53,921 bases of DNA from Flavobacteriaceae bacterium. GTDB taxonomy: Bacteria; Bacteroidota; Bacteroidia; Flavobacteriales; Flavobacteriaceae. This document shows, in pieces, positions 25,339 through 34,293 of this stretch (the first letter of the stretch is position 1; every line of letters starts with the position of its first letter). The position numbers and the translations under genes were made by a program. Under the pieces are notes generated by a model that was not told where the DNA came from, did no database searches, and worked only from the letters and a program-made list of their open reading frames with translations. The stretch covers positions 1-53,921 of the forward strand of contig NZMG01000002.1 in assembly GCA_002694465.1 (NCBI GenBank), in the 5' to 3' direction.

Positions 25339-26211
25339 ATGAACATCGCTGTACTTTCTCGAGGAGAAAATTTATACTCTACCAAAAGCTTACTAAAAGC
25401 TGGATTGGCTAGAAACCACACCATGGAGGTTTTAGATCCTAATTTATGTACCGTGGCTATTGAAAATAACCAACCTGTTTTGTATTATACAGATGAACGA
25501 GTGGATGATTTAGATGCCATTATTCCAAGGATTGGAGCCTCCAACACCTATATGGGGTCTTCATTGGTGCGGCATTTGGAATGTATGAATGTATTTTCGG
25601 TAGTTGGGGCAGAGGCCATATTGCAATCCCGAAATAAATGGACATGTTTTCAGATTTTAGCACAGTATGGTATTGCTACACCCAAAACATTTTTAGGAAA
25701 TACCTATGATGCTGAACTGTTACTTTCATTATTTGGAAAAGCGCCACTTATTATAAAAATTCTGCAAGGAACCCATGGGCAGGGTGTGATTTTAGCAGAA
25801 ACGCAAGCTTCGGCACTCTCTACGATTGAAACCTTAAAAACAGCTAATGTTCGGTTTATTGTTCAAGAGTTTATTGCCGAATCTAAAGGGTGCGATTTAA
25901 GAGCCATTGTAGTTGATGGTAAAGTCGTGGCTTCTATGAAAAGGCAAAGTAAAGAAGGTGATTTTAGGAGCAATCTTCACAGAGGTGGCTCCTCAGAACA
26001 AATAAGGCTAACCCATGAGGAGGAGGCAATTGCCTTAAAAGCAGCAAAGGCTCTTGGGTTAGGAGTTTGTGGCGTTGATATTTTACAAAGTAAAGAAGGC
26101 CCATTGGTGTTAGAAATAAATTCGACCCCTGGACTCGAAGGTATTGAAACCACAACAGGTATTGATATTGCCCAAAGTATTATTACGTATATAGAACGAA
26201 ACAATAAATAA
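25339..26211 (+). CDS. rimK: RimK-family alpha-L-glutamate ligase (ATP-grasp)
   Basis: 290 residues from the ATG at 25339. An earlier in-frame ATG exists, but MNIAVLSRGENLYSTKSLL is the conserved RimK beginning. The ATP-grasp fold is clear: PRIGASNTYMGSSLVRHLE, a lid with KILQGTHGQGVILAE, and the metal-binding end VDILQSKEGPLVLEINSTPGL-type motif (about 255-275). E. coli RimK adds Glu residues to ribosomal protein S6; relatives ligate Glu to other acceptors. It overlaps the next gene by one base (TAATG), so the operon is translationally coupled. Confidence 0.88.
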   Translation: MNIAVLSRGENLYSTKSLLKAGLARNHTMEVLDPNLCTVAIENNQPVLYYTDERVDDLDAIIPRIGASNTYMGSSLVRHLECMNVFSVVGAEAILQSRNKWTCFQILAQYGIATPKTFLGNTYDAELLLSLFGKAPLIIKILQGTHGQGVILAETQASALSTIETLKTANVRFIVQEFIAESKGCDLRAIVVDGKVVASMKRQSKEGDFRSNLHRGGSSEQIRLTHEEEAIALKAAKALGLGVCGVDILQSKEGPLVLEINSTPGLEGIETTTGIDIAQSIITYIERNNK

Positions 26212-27182
26212 TGGCGAAAAAAAAGGCAACACCTATTCATATTTTTGGTGAAGAAATTCTGCCAGGCACTTCTAGAGAGCTAAATTTTAGCTTCGCCAAA
26301 CTACATACCAATACCCCTATAGATGTGCCTATTATTGTGGAACATTCACTTTATGAAGGCCCTGTGGTTCTATTTACAGCAGGAATACATGGGGATGAAG
26401 TAAATGGGGTAGAGATTGTGAGGCAATTGGTTTCTAAAGGGATTAATAAGCCTAAGATTGGCACAACCATTAGTATTCCTATTGTGAATGTTTTTGGATT
26501 TTTACAGAAAGTGAGAGATTTTCCCGACGGGCGAGATTTAAATAGATCTTTTCCTGGTAGTAAAAAAGGGTCTTTGGCAGCGCAAGTTGCCTATAAATTA
26601 ATGAATGAGATTGTACCTCATGTAGATTATTGTTTCGATTTTCATACCGGAGGTTCGAGCCGATTTAATGCTCCACACATAAGAATTGAAAGGAATGACA
26701 AACAGCTAACCTCTATGGCAAAAGTCTTTAATGCCCCCTTTATTTTATATTCAAAGAATTTGCAGAAGTCTTTTAGAAATGCTTGTAAAAAGCAAGGAAT
26801 TCCAATGTTATTGTTTGAAGGAGGAAAGTCAAATTCCATTGACAGTGTAGTTAGTAATACAGGGGTGAATGGTTCAAAAAGAGTGTTACATCACTTAGGA
26901 ATGCTTCAAAACAAGTTTAAGGTTTCGTCTCCGGCAAAACCTTCCATTACTATTGACAGCAGTAAATGGATTAGAGCACAGGCTTCAGGAATGTTTAAGT
27001 CTTCCATAAAAGTGGGACAGTTTGTAAAACGTGGAGAGGTAATGGGGCATATAACAGATCCTTTTGGGAAGATTCACTTTTGGATTAAAGCTAGTAACGA
27101 AGGCTATGTTTTTAATGTAAATGAAGCACCTTTAGTGTATCAGGGTGACGCACTGTTTCATATTTCAACAAAAGTGTTGTAA
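26211..27182 (+). CDS. Succinylglutamate desuccinylase/aspartoacylase family protein
   Basis: 323 residues. A zinc carboxypeptidase-like deacylase: GIHGDEVNGVEI (about residues 62-73) supplies the first His and Glu ligands, RDLNRSFPG (about 109-117) the substrate-binding Arg pair, and FDFHTGG (about 143-149) the third ligand. The C-terminal 90 residues form a beta domain (ASGMFKSSIKVGQFVKRGEVMG) as in related desuccinylases. It would remove an acyl group from an N-acyl amino acid or peptide. It sits between rimK and the formyl-THF ligase with one-base overlaps on both sides. A RimK-deacylase pair suggests addition and removal of an amino-acid tag, which is inference. Confidence 0.88.
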   Translation: MAKKKATPIHIFGEEILPGTSRELNFSFAKLHTNTPIDVPIIVEHSLYEGPVVLFTAGIHGDEVNGVEIVRQLVSKGINKPKIGTTISIPIVNVFGFLQKVRDFPDGRDLNRSFPGSKKGSLAAQVAYKLMNEIVPHVDYCFDFHTGGSSRFNAPHIRIERNDKQLTSMAKVFNAPFILYSKNLQKSFRNACKKQGIPMLLFEGGKSNSIDSVVSNTGVNGSKRVLHHLGMLQNKFKVSSPAKPSITIDSSKWIRAQASGMFKSSIKVGQFVKRGEVMGHITDPFGKIHFWIKASNEGYVFNVNEAPLVYQGDALFHISTKVL

Positions 27183-27742
27183 TGGATAAAGCAACCTTAC
27201 GAATTCTTTATAAGGCCAAACGTGATAAACTTACTCAAGAGGATATAGAGTCTCTCAGTTTAGACATTGCAAACCAATCACTTGATCTTCCCATTTGGGA
27301 TAAAACGTATTTCCACATTTTTTTACCTATATCAAACAAAAAAGAAGTTAATACCGAATATCTACTGCATATTCTTCAAGGACGTGACAAGAGCATTGTA
27401 GTTCCTAAAGCTGAATTTGATTCAGGTAAAATGAAGCATTTTCTATTACAAGAAAATACCGTTTTAAAGAAATCTTCTTATGGTATTCCCGAACCAGTTG
27501 ATGGAATTGAAATACCACCCAACAAAATAGAGGTGGTGTTTGTCCCACTGTTGGCTTACGACAAAAAAGGGAATAGAATAGGTTATGGAAAAGGGTTTTA
27601 TGATCGTTTTTTACAAGAGTGTAGTGACAGTTGTGTCTTTGTAGGTCTTTCTTTTTTTGAGCCAGAAATCAGTTTAAAAACAGAATTTCAAGATGTTCCA
27701 CTTCATTTTTGTATTACTCCCTCTAGAATATATAATTTTTAA
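27182..27742 (+). CDS. 5-formyltetrahydrofolate cyclo-ligase
   Basis: 186 residues, usual size. It converts 5-formyl-THF to 5,10-methenyl-THF with ATP, returning stored folate to one-carbon metabolism. Family features: basic N-terminus (LRILYKAKRDKL), FHIFLPISNKKEVNTEYLL, the block VPLLAYDKKGNRIGYGKGFYDRFL (ATP/folate site, about residues 118-141) and ending DVPLHFCITPSRIYNF. The start codon overlaps the previous stop (TAATG at 27180-27184), so it is translated from the same mRNA. Confidence 0.93.
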   Translation: MDKATLRILYKAKRDKLTQEDIESLSLDIANQSLDLPIWDKTYFHIFLPISNKKEVNTEYLLHILQGRDKSIVVPKAEFDSGKMKHFLLQENTVLKKSSYGIPEPVDGIEIPPNKIEVVFVPLLAYDKKGNRIGYGKGFYDRFLQECSDSCVFVGLSFFEPEISLKTEFQDVPLHFCITPSRIYNF

Positions 27743-27758
27743 TTTTTTGTAGGAAATA

Positions 27759-27788
27759 TTGTACATTTTGTAAAATTTACTATCTTTC
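27759..27788 (+). promoter_or_regulatory. Promoter of the histidine kinase gene
   Basis: TTG (27759-27761), 19 bases, then TATCTTTC (27781-27788), one mismatch from TAnnTTTG, 20 bp before the ATG. Confidence 0.5.
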
Positions 27789-27808
27789 CACCCCCCAAAT
27801 TTACGATT

Positions 27809-28945
27809 ATGAACTTCTTAGCGCATAAGAGGAAAAGTATTTTCTTAGACCAAACTCAACCAAGTTCTTCTAAAACAGAGCCTTTCAACAGTTTTTATTA
27901 TAAAGAGTTAGCCAAGTTAACTGCCTCTGGTGGTTGGCGTGTTAATTTTAAAGAAAAGACGAGTTTTTTAGATACTGAAGCAAGGAGAATTTTAAAAACT
28001 CCAAAAGAATTTGTTCCGTCACTACGAAATGCCATGGAGTTTTTTGCTCCAGAGCATCAAGATTTAGCGGCTAAGACTTTTTATGATTGTGGGAATGGAA
28101 AATCTTTCTCCATCGTAATTAAAATGATGACGTATAATAAACAATCCTTTTGGGCAAAAGCGATAGGGACCCCAATTTATTCATCAACTCATGAAATTAT
28201 TGGAATACAGGGCGTTTTTCAAGATATAAACGAAGAAAAATTAAAAGAATTAAATCTCGAAAAATCATTGCGCACAATTGAGTCTCAAAACTCAAGAATG
28301 TTCAATTTTGCTTATATCATTTCTCACAATTTACGTTCTCATGCGAGTAATCTAAATTTGACAATGGAGTTGCTAAAGGATGCTTCTCCCGAAGATGAAG
28401 GCGATTTAAAAGATAATCTTTTTAAAATTTCTGAAAGCCTAAATAATACGGTGGAACATTTAAATGAAATTGTATCTGCTCAAAATAAATCTCTTAAAGA
28501 AAAGGAAAAGGTTCATTTTTCTGAAATCCTTAAATCGGTTTTAAATTCCCTGTATTTACGTATTCGAGAAAGTGAAGCAGACGTTTTTTCAGAATTTTCT
28601 GAAGTTCCTTCCATAGAATACATCCCATTTTACATGGAAAGCATTTTAATGAACTTAATTTCCAATGCCATAAAATATCGTCATCCAGATAGAAAACCGG
28701 TTATAGATTTATATACCTATATGGAAGGTGGTAAACCCTGCCTCATGGTAAAGGATAATGGTTTGGGTATTAATCTTAAAAAATACGGAAATAAAATCTT
28801 CAATATGTATCAAACTTTCCACGATAGAGAAGATGCTGTGGGAATAGGTTTGTTTATTGTAAAAAATCAAGTAGAAATGTTACAAGGAACTATTGAAGTA
28901 GAAAGTACCGTCGACCTTGGGACTACCTTTATAATTCGTTTTTAA
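27809..28945 (+). CDS. PAS-domain sensor histidine kinase
   Basis: 378 residues, no membrane segment, so a cytoplasmic sensor. Residues about 30-145 form a PAS domain (SGGWRVNFKEKTSFLDTEARRIL; the PAC end reads HEIIGIQGVFQDINEEK). The dimerisation box has the phospho-acceptor at His173 (IISHNLRSHASNL), and the ATPase has the N box (LMNLISNAIKYR) and G boxes (VKDNGLGINL, GIGLFIVKNQVEMLQG, GTTFIIRF). No response regulator gene is adjacent, so its partner is unknown. Its stop codon overlaps the 3' end of lspA on the other strand by 4 bp. Confidence 0.9.
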   Translation: MNFLAHKRKSIFLDQTQPSSSKTEPFNSFYYKELAKLTASGGWRVNFKEKTSFLDTEARRILKTPKEFVPSLRNAMEFFAPEHQDLAAKTFYDCGNGKSFSIVIKMMTYNKQSFWAKAIGTPIYSSTHEIIGIQGVFQDINEEKLKELNLEKSLRTIESQNSRMFNFAYIISHNLRSHASNLNLTMELLKDASPEDEGDLKDNLFKISESLNNTVEHLNEIVSAQNKSLKEKEKVHFSEILKSVLNSLYLRIRESEADVFSEFSEVPSIEYIPFYMESILMNLISNAIKYRHPDRKPVIDLYTYMEGGKPCLMVKDNGLGINLKKYGNKIFNMYQTFHDREDAVGIGLFIVKNQVEMLQGTIEVESTVDLGTTFIIRF

Positions 28946-29529
28946 GAAGCAATTTCTACGGGTTCCTCTTCTGCTTTTTCATCTTCTTTCTTCTTAGGAA
29001 AAGCTCGTTTATTAAATAAAATAAGTAACGCCACACCCACACTTATGGAGGAGTCGGCAACGTTAAAAACCGGATCGAAAAACGAAAACGAAAACATGTC
29101 CACTACTTTTCCATGGAATAAGGTTCCATACCCTCCCTCGGCAGGCATAAAAGACGCTACTTGCCCTGCACTATCATTAAAAATAATACCGTAAAAAACA
29201 GAGTCGATAATGTTACCAAAGGCACCAGCAAAAATGAGTGCAATAGAAACAATTAAAACTTTGGAAGCATTCTTACGTACCGAGTCCCACAACCAATAGC
29301 CAATTCCTACAATAGCAACAAGACGAAATAAGGTTAGAATTAGCTTGCCATACTGCCCAGGGATTTTTGCACCCCACGCCATTCCCTCATTTTCAATAAA
29401 ATAAATTTTAAACCAACTAAAAACATCGACACCTTCATAAAGCGTAAAATGTGTTTTTATATAAATTTTTGAAATCTGGTCTAGGAGTAAAACCAAAATT
29501 ATAAGGACAATTGCTTTTTTTAAGGACAT
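28942..29529 (-). CDS. lspA: Lipoprotein signal peptidase (signal peptidase II)
   Basis: 195 residues with four membrane helices. It cleaves the signal peptides of lipoproteins in the inner membrane. The catalytic aspartates are in FGNIIDSVFYG (about residue 108) and FNVADSSISVG (about 158). The N-terminus LLLDQISKIYIKTHF is typical, as is the loop YFIENEGMAWG in place of the usual NxGxAFG. The acidic C-terminal tail (KKKEDEKAEEEPVEIAS) is an extension seen in flavobacteria. Many lipoproteins in this window depend on this enzyme. Confidence 0.95.
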   Translation of the reverse strand: MSLKKAIVLIILVLLLDQISKIYIKTHFTLYEGVDVFSWFKIYFIENEGMAWGAKIPGQYGKLILTLFRLVAIVGIGYWLWDSVRKNASKVLIVSIALIFAGAFGNIIDSVFYGIIFNDSAGQVASFMPAEGGYGTLFHGKVVDMFSFSFFDPVFNVADSSISVGVALLILFNKRAFPKKKEDEKAEEEPVEIAS

Positions 29530-29561
29530 AGTGGTTTAAATTCGGTAGCAAAAGTAAGTAT

Positions 29562-30236
29562 TTATTCTCGAGTTTTTAATAAGCTTATATTCCCGTTAAC
29601 ACTTTCGGCTTTAATTAGGTATTTTCCTTTGCTTACTAATTCATTTTTAATAATTCCATATTTTGAAATGGCCTTCCCTGCAACCCAATGTTGTGCATAA
29701 ACAGTAATATCACCCTCCCTTGTGTTTATTCTTGCATTTCCAACAAAATCTTTTAAAAAACAGTGGCCATCTTTTAAGTTAACATCCAATTTTTGTAGGC
29801 TACCTTGTATTTCTAAGGAGGCTATTTTTGCAGAAATAGCTACTTCCATCGATTCGGGAATGGTAAGAATCATTTCAGTTGAAATGACTTTATGAGCGGC
29901 AAGCTTATCGTTTTTGGGTTTAAAATAGGGTCTGTACGTAGGCTTTAATGTAAGGGTTTTATTTTTTTCAGAAGCACCAATATTTAAATTCTCATAGTTC
30001 TCTCCTTCAATTTGGGAAATAAGCTTTATTTCTGAAGTTGGTTCTGCTATAATTTTAATTTTGTAAACCTCGTCACTGCTAATCTCAAGTTTGTGAAAAG
30101 CATCGGCATCCCAAGTCTTTTCAATCACTTTTTGGGAATACCCATTAACTACAAATCCTAAGTTTAGTAATATAAAAAAACCCCACGTTAAAACGATGGG
30201 GTTAATATTCTTACTATATATGCCGTTTTTATTCAA
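29562..30236 (-). CDS. Secreted beta-rich protein (DUF4097-like adhesin fold)
   Basis: 224 residues. The start is TTG (30234-30236); no in-frame ATG precedes the hydrophobic segment (about 13-33, ending GYSQ), which I read as the signal peptide. The mature part consists of short repeated beta strands (LEIQGSLQKLDVNLKDGHC, ARINTREGDITVYAQ, YLIKAESVNGNISLL), the ladder pattern of DUF4097/DUF2807-like right-handed beta-helix proteins. Function unknown; periplasmic or surface scaffold is likely. It lies between lspA and the DksA-like gene on the same strand with short gaps, so it may be co-transcribed with ileS. Confidence 0.6.
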   Translation of the reverse strand: MNKNGIYSKNINPIVLTWGFFILLNLGFVVNGYSQKVIEKTWDADAFHKLEISSDEVYKIKIIAEPTSEIKLISQIEGENYENLNIGASEKNKTLTLKPTYRPYFKPKNDKLAAHKVISTEMILTIPESMEVAISAKIASLEIQGSLQKLDVNLKDGHCFLKDFVGNARINTREGDITVYAQHWVAGKAISKYGIIKNELVSKGKYLIKAESVNGNISLLKTRE

Positions 30237-30248
30237 AAGAGGGCATTG

Positions 30249-30632
30249 TTATTTTTGCATATTCTTAGCTTCAATGCTTAAGGTAGCGTGTGGCACTAAT
30301 TTTAATCGCTCAGGATTAATTAATTTTCCTGTCACACGGCAAATTCCGTAGGTCTTGTTTTCAATACGGATAAGGGCATTTTTTAAATCCCTAATAAATT
30401 TTTCTTGTCTAATGGCAAGCTGCGATGAGGTTTCTTTGCTCATTACTTCACTTCCTTCGTCAAATGCCTTAAATGTAGGCGAAGTATCGTCTGTTCCATT
30501 ATTACTATCATTTTTATAGGCACTTTCAATAAGCGCTAATTGCTCTTTTGCTTTGGCAATTTTTTCTACAATTAGTGTTTTAAACTCTTCAAGTTCCTTA
30601 TCGCTATAGCGTGTTTTTAAATCTTCAGCCAT
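30249..30632 (-). CDS. TraR/DksA family regulator, degenerate zinc finger
   Basis: 127 residues. An N-terminal coiled coil (about 10-40 and 68-92, with KFIRDLKNALIRIENKTYG) is followed by the DksA-type finger region. Only one of the four zinc-binding Cys remains (Cys98 in YGICRVTGKLI); the second pair is replaced by VPHATLSIEAK, the form usual in Bacteroidota. DksA-like proteins enter the RNA polymerase secondary channel and modulate stringent-response promoters. Whether the metal is still bound is unclear. It lies 4 bp after ileS and is surely co-transcribed. Confidence 0.85.
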   Translation of the reverse strand: MAEDLKTRYSDKELEEFKTLIVEKIAKAKEQLALIESAYKNDSNNGTDDTSPTFKAFDEGSEVMSKETSSQLAIRQEKFIRDLKNALIRIENKTYGICRVTGKLINPERLKLVPHATLSIEAKNMQK

Positions 30633-30636
30633 CGTT

Positions 30637-33600
30637 TTAGTGTTTTTTAATGCGTAACCTTGTTTCTATTCCATCAAAAGCAATTTCTGTTCCATCTCCC
30701 ACTGCTTGTTGAAATTCTAAAACTTCAGTTAACGTTTCTTGTTTAATATACTCAATATTTTGCTCAATTGCGGTTTTTAATACTGCTTCTTCTTGTAGGG
30801 TTACATCTACTCGGTCTGTTACTTCAAAACCAGAGTCTTTTCTAAGGTTCTGGATTCTATTTACCAACTCTCTTGCAATCCCTTCATTTTTAAGTTCCTG
30901 AGATATGGTTACGTCTAGCGCAACGGTTACGCCATCGGCATTTGCCACCAACCAACCTTCAATATCTTGAGAACTTATGATTACGTCATCGAGGGTCAAT
31001 GTACTATTTTTTCCGTTATGAAAAACTGATATTTCCCCATCTTTTTCTAAGGTTGCAATTTCTTTTTGGTCAAATCCATTAATAACCTGTGCAATCCCTT
31101 TCATTTCCTGACCAAAACGGGGGCCCAGCTTTTTAAAATCGGGCTTTATTTGCTTCACTAAAATACCAGAATCTTCATTAATTAACTCAATTTCCTTTAC
31201 GTTTACTTCGTGTTTAATTAAGTCTGAAACTGCTAAAATTTCTTCTCTTTCCGAAGCATCCAATACAGGAATCATAATCTTTTGAAGTGGCTGACGTACT
31301 TTAATCTTCTCGCGTTGTCGTAACGATAAAACCAAAGAAGATATTGTTTGTGCCTTCTGCATTTTACGCTCCAAGACTTTGTCTATGTAAGACGCATTTG
31401 CCTTTGGAAAGTTACTTAGGTGCACAGACTCTTTACCTCCTTGCTCCGTTCCGGCTGTTAAATCCTTATACAAGCGGTCCATAAAGAAAGGTGCTACAGG
31501 CGCTCCTAATTGTGCAACGGTTACCAAACAGGTGTATAAGGTTTGATAGGCCGATATTTTATCTTCTGCGTAGCTGCCTTTCCAGTAACGTCTTCTGCTT
31601 AAACGTACAAACCAGTTACTAAGGTTTTCCTGTACAAATTCTGAAATAGCTCTCGTGGCCTTGGTAGGTTCATAGTCTGCGTAGGCATCATCCACTTTCT
31701 GAATTAAGGTATTTAATTCGGAAAGGATCCAGCGGTCAATTTCGGGACGTTTTTCTAAAGCGATGTCTGCTTCGGAATACGTAAAGTTATCCAAATTGGC
31801 ATACAAACTGAAGAAGCTATAGGTGTTGTAAAGCGTTCCGAAGAACTTGTTACGCACTTCGCCAATGCCGTCAATATCAAATTTTAAGTTGTCCCAAGGG
31901 TTAGCATTGCTTATCATATACCAACGCGTTGCATCCGGACCGTATTGGTCTAAAACATCGAATGGATCTACTGCATTTCCTAATCGCTTGGACATTTTTT
32001 GTCCGTTTTTGTCGAGTACCAATCCATTGGACACTACATTTTTATAGGCCACATCGTCAAAAATCATGGTGGCGATTGCGTGCAGGGTATAAAACCATCC
32101 ACGGGTTTGGTCTACGCCTTCGGCGATGAAATCGGCTTTACGCCACGTTTCTTCCACCTTTTCCTTATTTTCAAAAGGGTAGTGCCATTGGGCATACGGC
32201 ATACTTCCACTGTCGAACCATACATCAATCAAATCGGCTTCACGTTTCATGGGTTTGCCGCTTGGGGAAACTAACACAATGTCATCCACAATGTTTTTAT
32301 GAAGGTCCACCGAAGCATAGTTTTCATCTGAAAAATCACCTACGGTAAATCCTTCAAAGATGTCTTTCGACATTACCCCTGCTTGGACGGCTTTTTGCAT
32401 TTCGGCTTTTAGTTCTTCCACCGAGCCAATACAGATTTCTTCTTTTCCGTCTTCGGTGCGCCAAAGCGGCAATGGAATCCCCCAATAACGGGAACGTGAC
32501 AAGTTCCAATCGTTGGCGTTGGCCAACCAATTTCCAAAACGGCCTTCGCCCGTTGCTTTAGGCTTCCAGTTGATGGTTTCGTTAAGCTCGAACATTCTAT
32601 CGCGGAACGAGGTTACTTTAATGAACCACGAATCTAGCGGATAGTATAAAATAGGTTTATCGGTACGCCAGCAGTTTGGGTAACTGTGTACGTACTTTTC
32701 TACCTTAAAGGCCTTGTTTTCTTCTTTTAAACGGATGGCAATTTCCACATCTACACTGCGCTCGGGTGCTTCGCCATCGTTATAGTATTCAATCTTTACG
32801 TATTTGCCTGCCAACTCTCCCATTTCTGGACGGAAACGTCCTTGTAAATCGACTAGCGGCACTAGGTTTCCGTTTTCGTCTTTTACGAGCATAGGCGGCA
32901 CCTCTGGGGTAGCTTCTTTGGCTACTTTGGCATCGTCTGCTCCAAAGGTAGGAGCGGTGTGTACGATACCGGTACCGTCTTCGGTGGTAACGAAATCTCC
33001 TGCAATCACGCGGAAGGCATTTTCAGGATTTTCAAAAGGAAGGGTGTAAGGTAACAATTGTTCGTATCGGATGTCGACGAGGTCGGCTCCTTTACATTCT
33101 GAAAGTACCCAATACGGTATCTTTTTATCTTCTTTTGAATAGTTTTCTAATTCCGCTTCACTTTCGGCAGCTTCGTATTTTCCTGTAAATTGTTTTCCCA
33201 CCAAGTTCTTTGCTAAAATTACTTGGATAGGCTCAAAGGTGTATTGGTTAAACGTCTTTACCAGTACATAATCAATCTTAGGACCCACTGTTAAAGCGGT
33301 ATTACTTGGAAGCGTCCATGGGGTGGTCGTCCAGGCGAGGAAGAATACATCCCCCGCTGTTAACTTATTGCTGGCATCTCCCCCAGAGGTGGTCCCCCTC
33401 TGCCTATCGGCATCTCCCCCAGAGGGGGAGAATATATTTAATGTATTTAATGGGTCTATTACTTTGAATTGTGCTACTACTGTGGTGTCTGTGACATCTT
33501 GGTAGGTGCCTGGCTGATTCAACTCGTGGGAGCTTAAGCCCGTTCCCGCTTTGGGCGAATACGGCTGAATGGTGTAGCCTTTGTATAGTAAGTCTTTGTT

Positions 33601-34107
33601 GTAAATCTGCTTTAGAAGCCACCACACACTTTCCATATACTTGGGGTCGTAGGTGATGTAAGGGTCGTCCATATCTACCCAATACCCGTAGCTTTCGGTG
33701 ACTTTGTTCCACACATCGGTGTAGCGCATCACGGCTTTACGGCAGGCAGCGTTGTATTCTTCTACTGAAATCTTTACCCCAATATCCTCTTTGGTAATAC
33801 CGAGTTCTTTTTCAACCCCCAGCTCTATGGGTAAGCCGTGGGTATCCCAGCCTGCTTTTCTATCTACCTTAAAGCCTTTTTGGGTTTTGTAGCGGCAAAA
33901 GATATCTTTTATGGCACGTGCCATGACGTGGTGAATTCCCGGCAATCCGTTGGCGGATGGAGGGCCTTCAAAAAAGACAAAAGGTTGCGCTCCTTCGCGA
34001 ATGGAAATACTCTTTTCGAAAATGTTTTCTTTTTTCCAAAAATCGAGTACTTCCTCGCCCAGTTGAGGGAGGTTTAATCCTTTGTATTCCTTGAATTTGT
34101 GGCTCAT
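30637..34107 (-). CDS. ileS: Isoleucyl-tRNA synthetase with in-frame palindromic insert
   Basis: 1156 residues. Charges tRNA-Ile and edits misactivated Val. Visible: the HIGH-type signature PSANGLPGIHH (about 51-61), the editing-domain entry FLAWTTTPWTLPSNTAL (about 253-269), KMSKR (about 695) and the anticodon-binding C-terminal region. Residues about 226-246 (SPSGGDADRQRGTTSGGDA) come from a GC-rich palindromic repeat (33373-33430) inserted in frame just before the editing domain; the reading frame is intact, so the protein is probably functional with an extra surface loop. A possible promoter lies upstream (minus strand, TATTTTCG). The DksA-like gene follows. Confidence 0.96.
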   Translation of the reverse strand: MSHKFKEYKGLNLPQLGEEVLDFWKKENIFEKSISIREGAQPFVFFEGPPSANGLPGIHHVMARAIKDIFCRYKTQKGFKVDRKAGWDTHGLPIELGVEKELGITKEDIGVKISVEEYNAACRKAVMRYTDVWNKVTESYGYWVDMDDPYITYDPKYMESVWWLLKQIYNKDLLYKGYTIQPYSPKAGTGLSSHELNQPGTYQDVTDTTVVAQFKVIDPLNTLNIFSPSGGDADRQRGTTSGGDASNKLTAGDVFFLAWTTTPWTLPSNTALTVGPKIDYVLVKTFNQYTFEPIQVILAKNLVGKQFTGKYEAAESEAELENYSKEDKKIPYWVLSECKGADLVDIRYEQLLPYTLPFENPENAFRVIAGDFVTTEDGTGIVHTAPTFGADDAKVAKEATPEVPPMLVKDENGNLVPLVDLQGRFRPEMGELAGKYVKIEYYNDGEAPERSVDVEIAIRLKEENKAFKVEKYVHSYPNCWRTDKPILYYPLDSWFIKVTSFRDRMFELNETINWKPKATGEGRFGNWLANANDWNLSRSRYWGIPLPLWRTEDGKEEICIGSVEELKAEMQKAVQAGVMSKDIFEGFTVGDFSDENYASVDLHKNIVDDIVLVSPSGKPMKREADLIDVWFDSGSMPYAQWHYPFENKEKVEETWRKADFIAEGVDQTRGWFYTLHAIATMIFDDVAYKNVVSNGLVLDKNGQKMSKRLGNAVDPFDVLDQYGPDATRWYMISNANPWDNLKFDIDGIGEVRNKFFGTLYNTYSFFSLYANLDNFTYSEADIALEKRPEIDRWILSELNTLIQKVDDAYADYEPTKATRAISEFVQENLSNWFVRLSRRRYWKGSYAEDKISAYQTLYTCLVTVAQLGAPVAPFFMDRLYKDLTAGTEQGGKESVHLSNFPKANASYIDKVLERKMQKAQTISSLVLSLRQREKIKVRQPLQKIMIPVLDASEREEILAVSDLIKHEVNVKEIELINEDSGILVKQIKPDFKKLGPRFGQEMKGIAQVINGFDQKEIATLEKDGEISVFHNGKNSTLTLDDVIISSQDIEGWLVANADGVTVALDVTISQELKNEGIARELVNRIQNLRKDSGFEVTDRVDVTLQEEAVLKTAIEQNIEYIKQETLTEVLEFQQAVGDGTEIAFDGIETRLRIKKH
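33373..33430. repeat. GC-rich palindromic element inside ileS
   Basis: A 35-nt hairpin at 33394-33428 (stem CCCCCTCTG / CAGAGGGGG, inner GCC-GATA-GGC type stem) plus a second partial unit: GGCATCTCCCCCAGAGGTGG at 33373-33392 repeats 33409-33428 with one change. GC content is far above the surrounding gene. From memory, intergenic palindromes of this type are common in Flavobacteriaceae; here it is inside a coding sequence and read through. Confidence 0.85.
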
Positions 34108-34293
34108 GTTCTCTTCTGCTTCAATAAGGTTGCGAAAATACTAAATTTTGAAGAAATAGCACAAGGCAAATTGTGATAGAAATTGCACTTATTTTATAAG
34201 TGATTTATAGATGATTTAGTACATTGGGAAATATTATTATCCGAAGTAATTCAAAACGAGTTATAAAATTCACGTAAAAATTTAATTATCACT

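Noticed and set aside
33404..33712. A 102-codon frame inside ileS around the palindromic element
   Set aside because: It is a shadow of the conserved synthetase frame, which is intact through the element.
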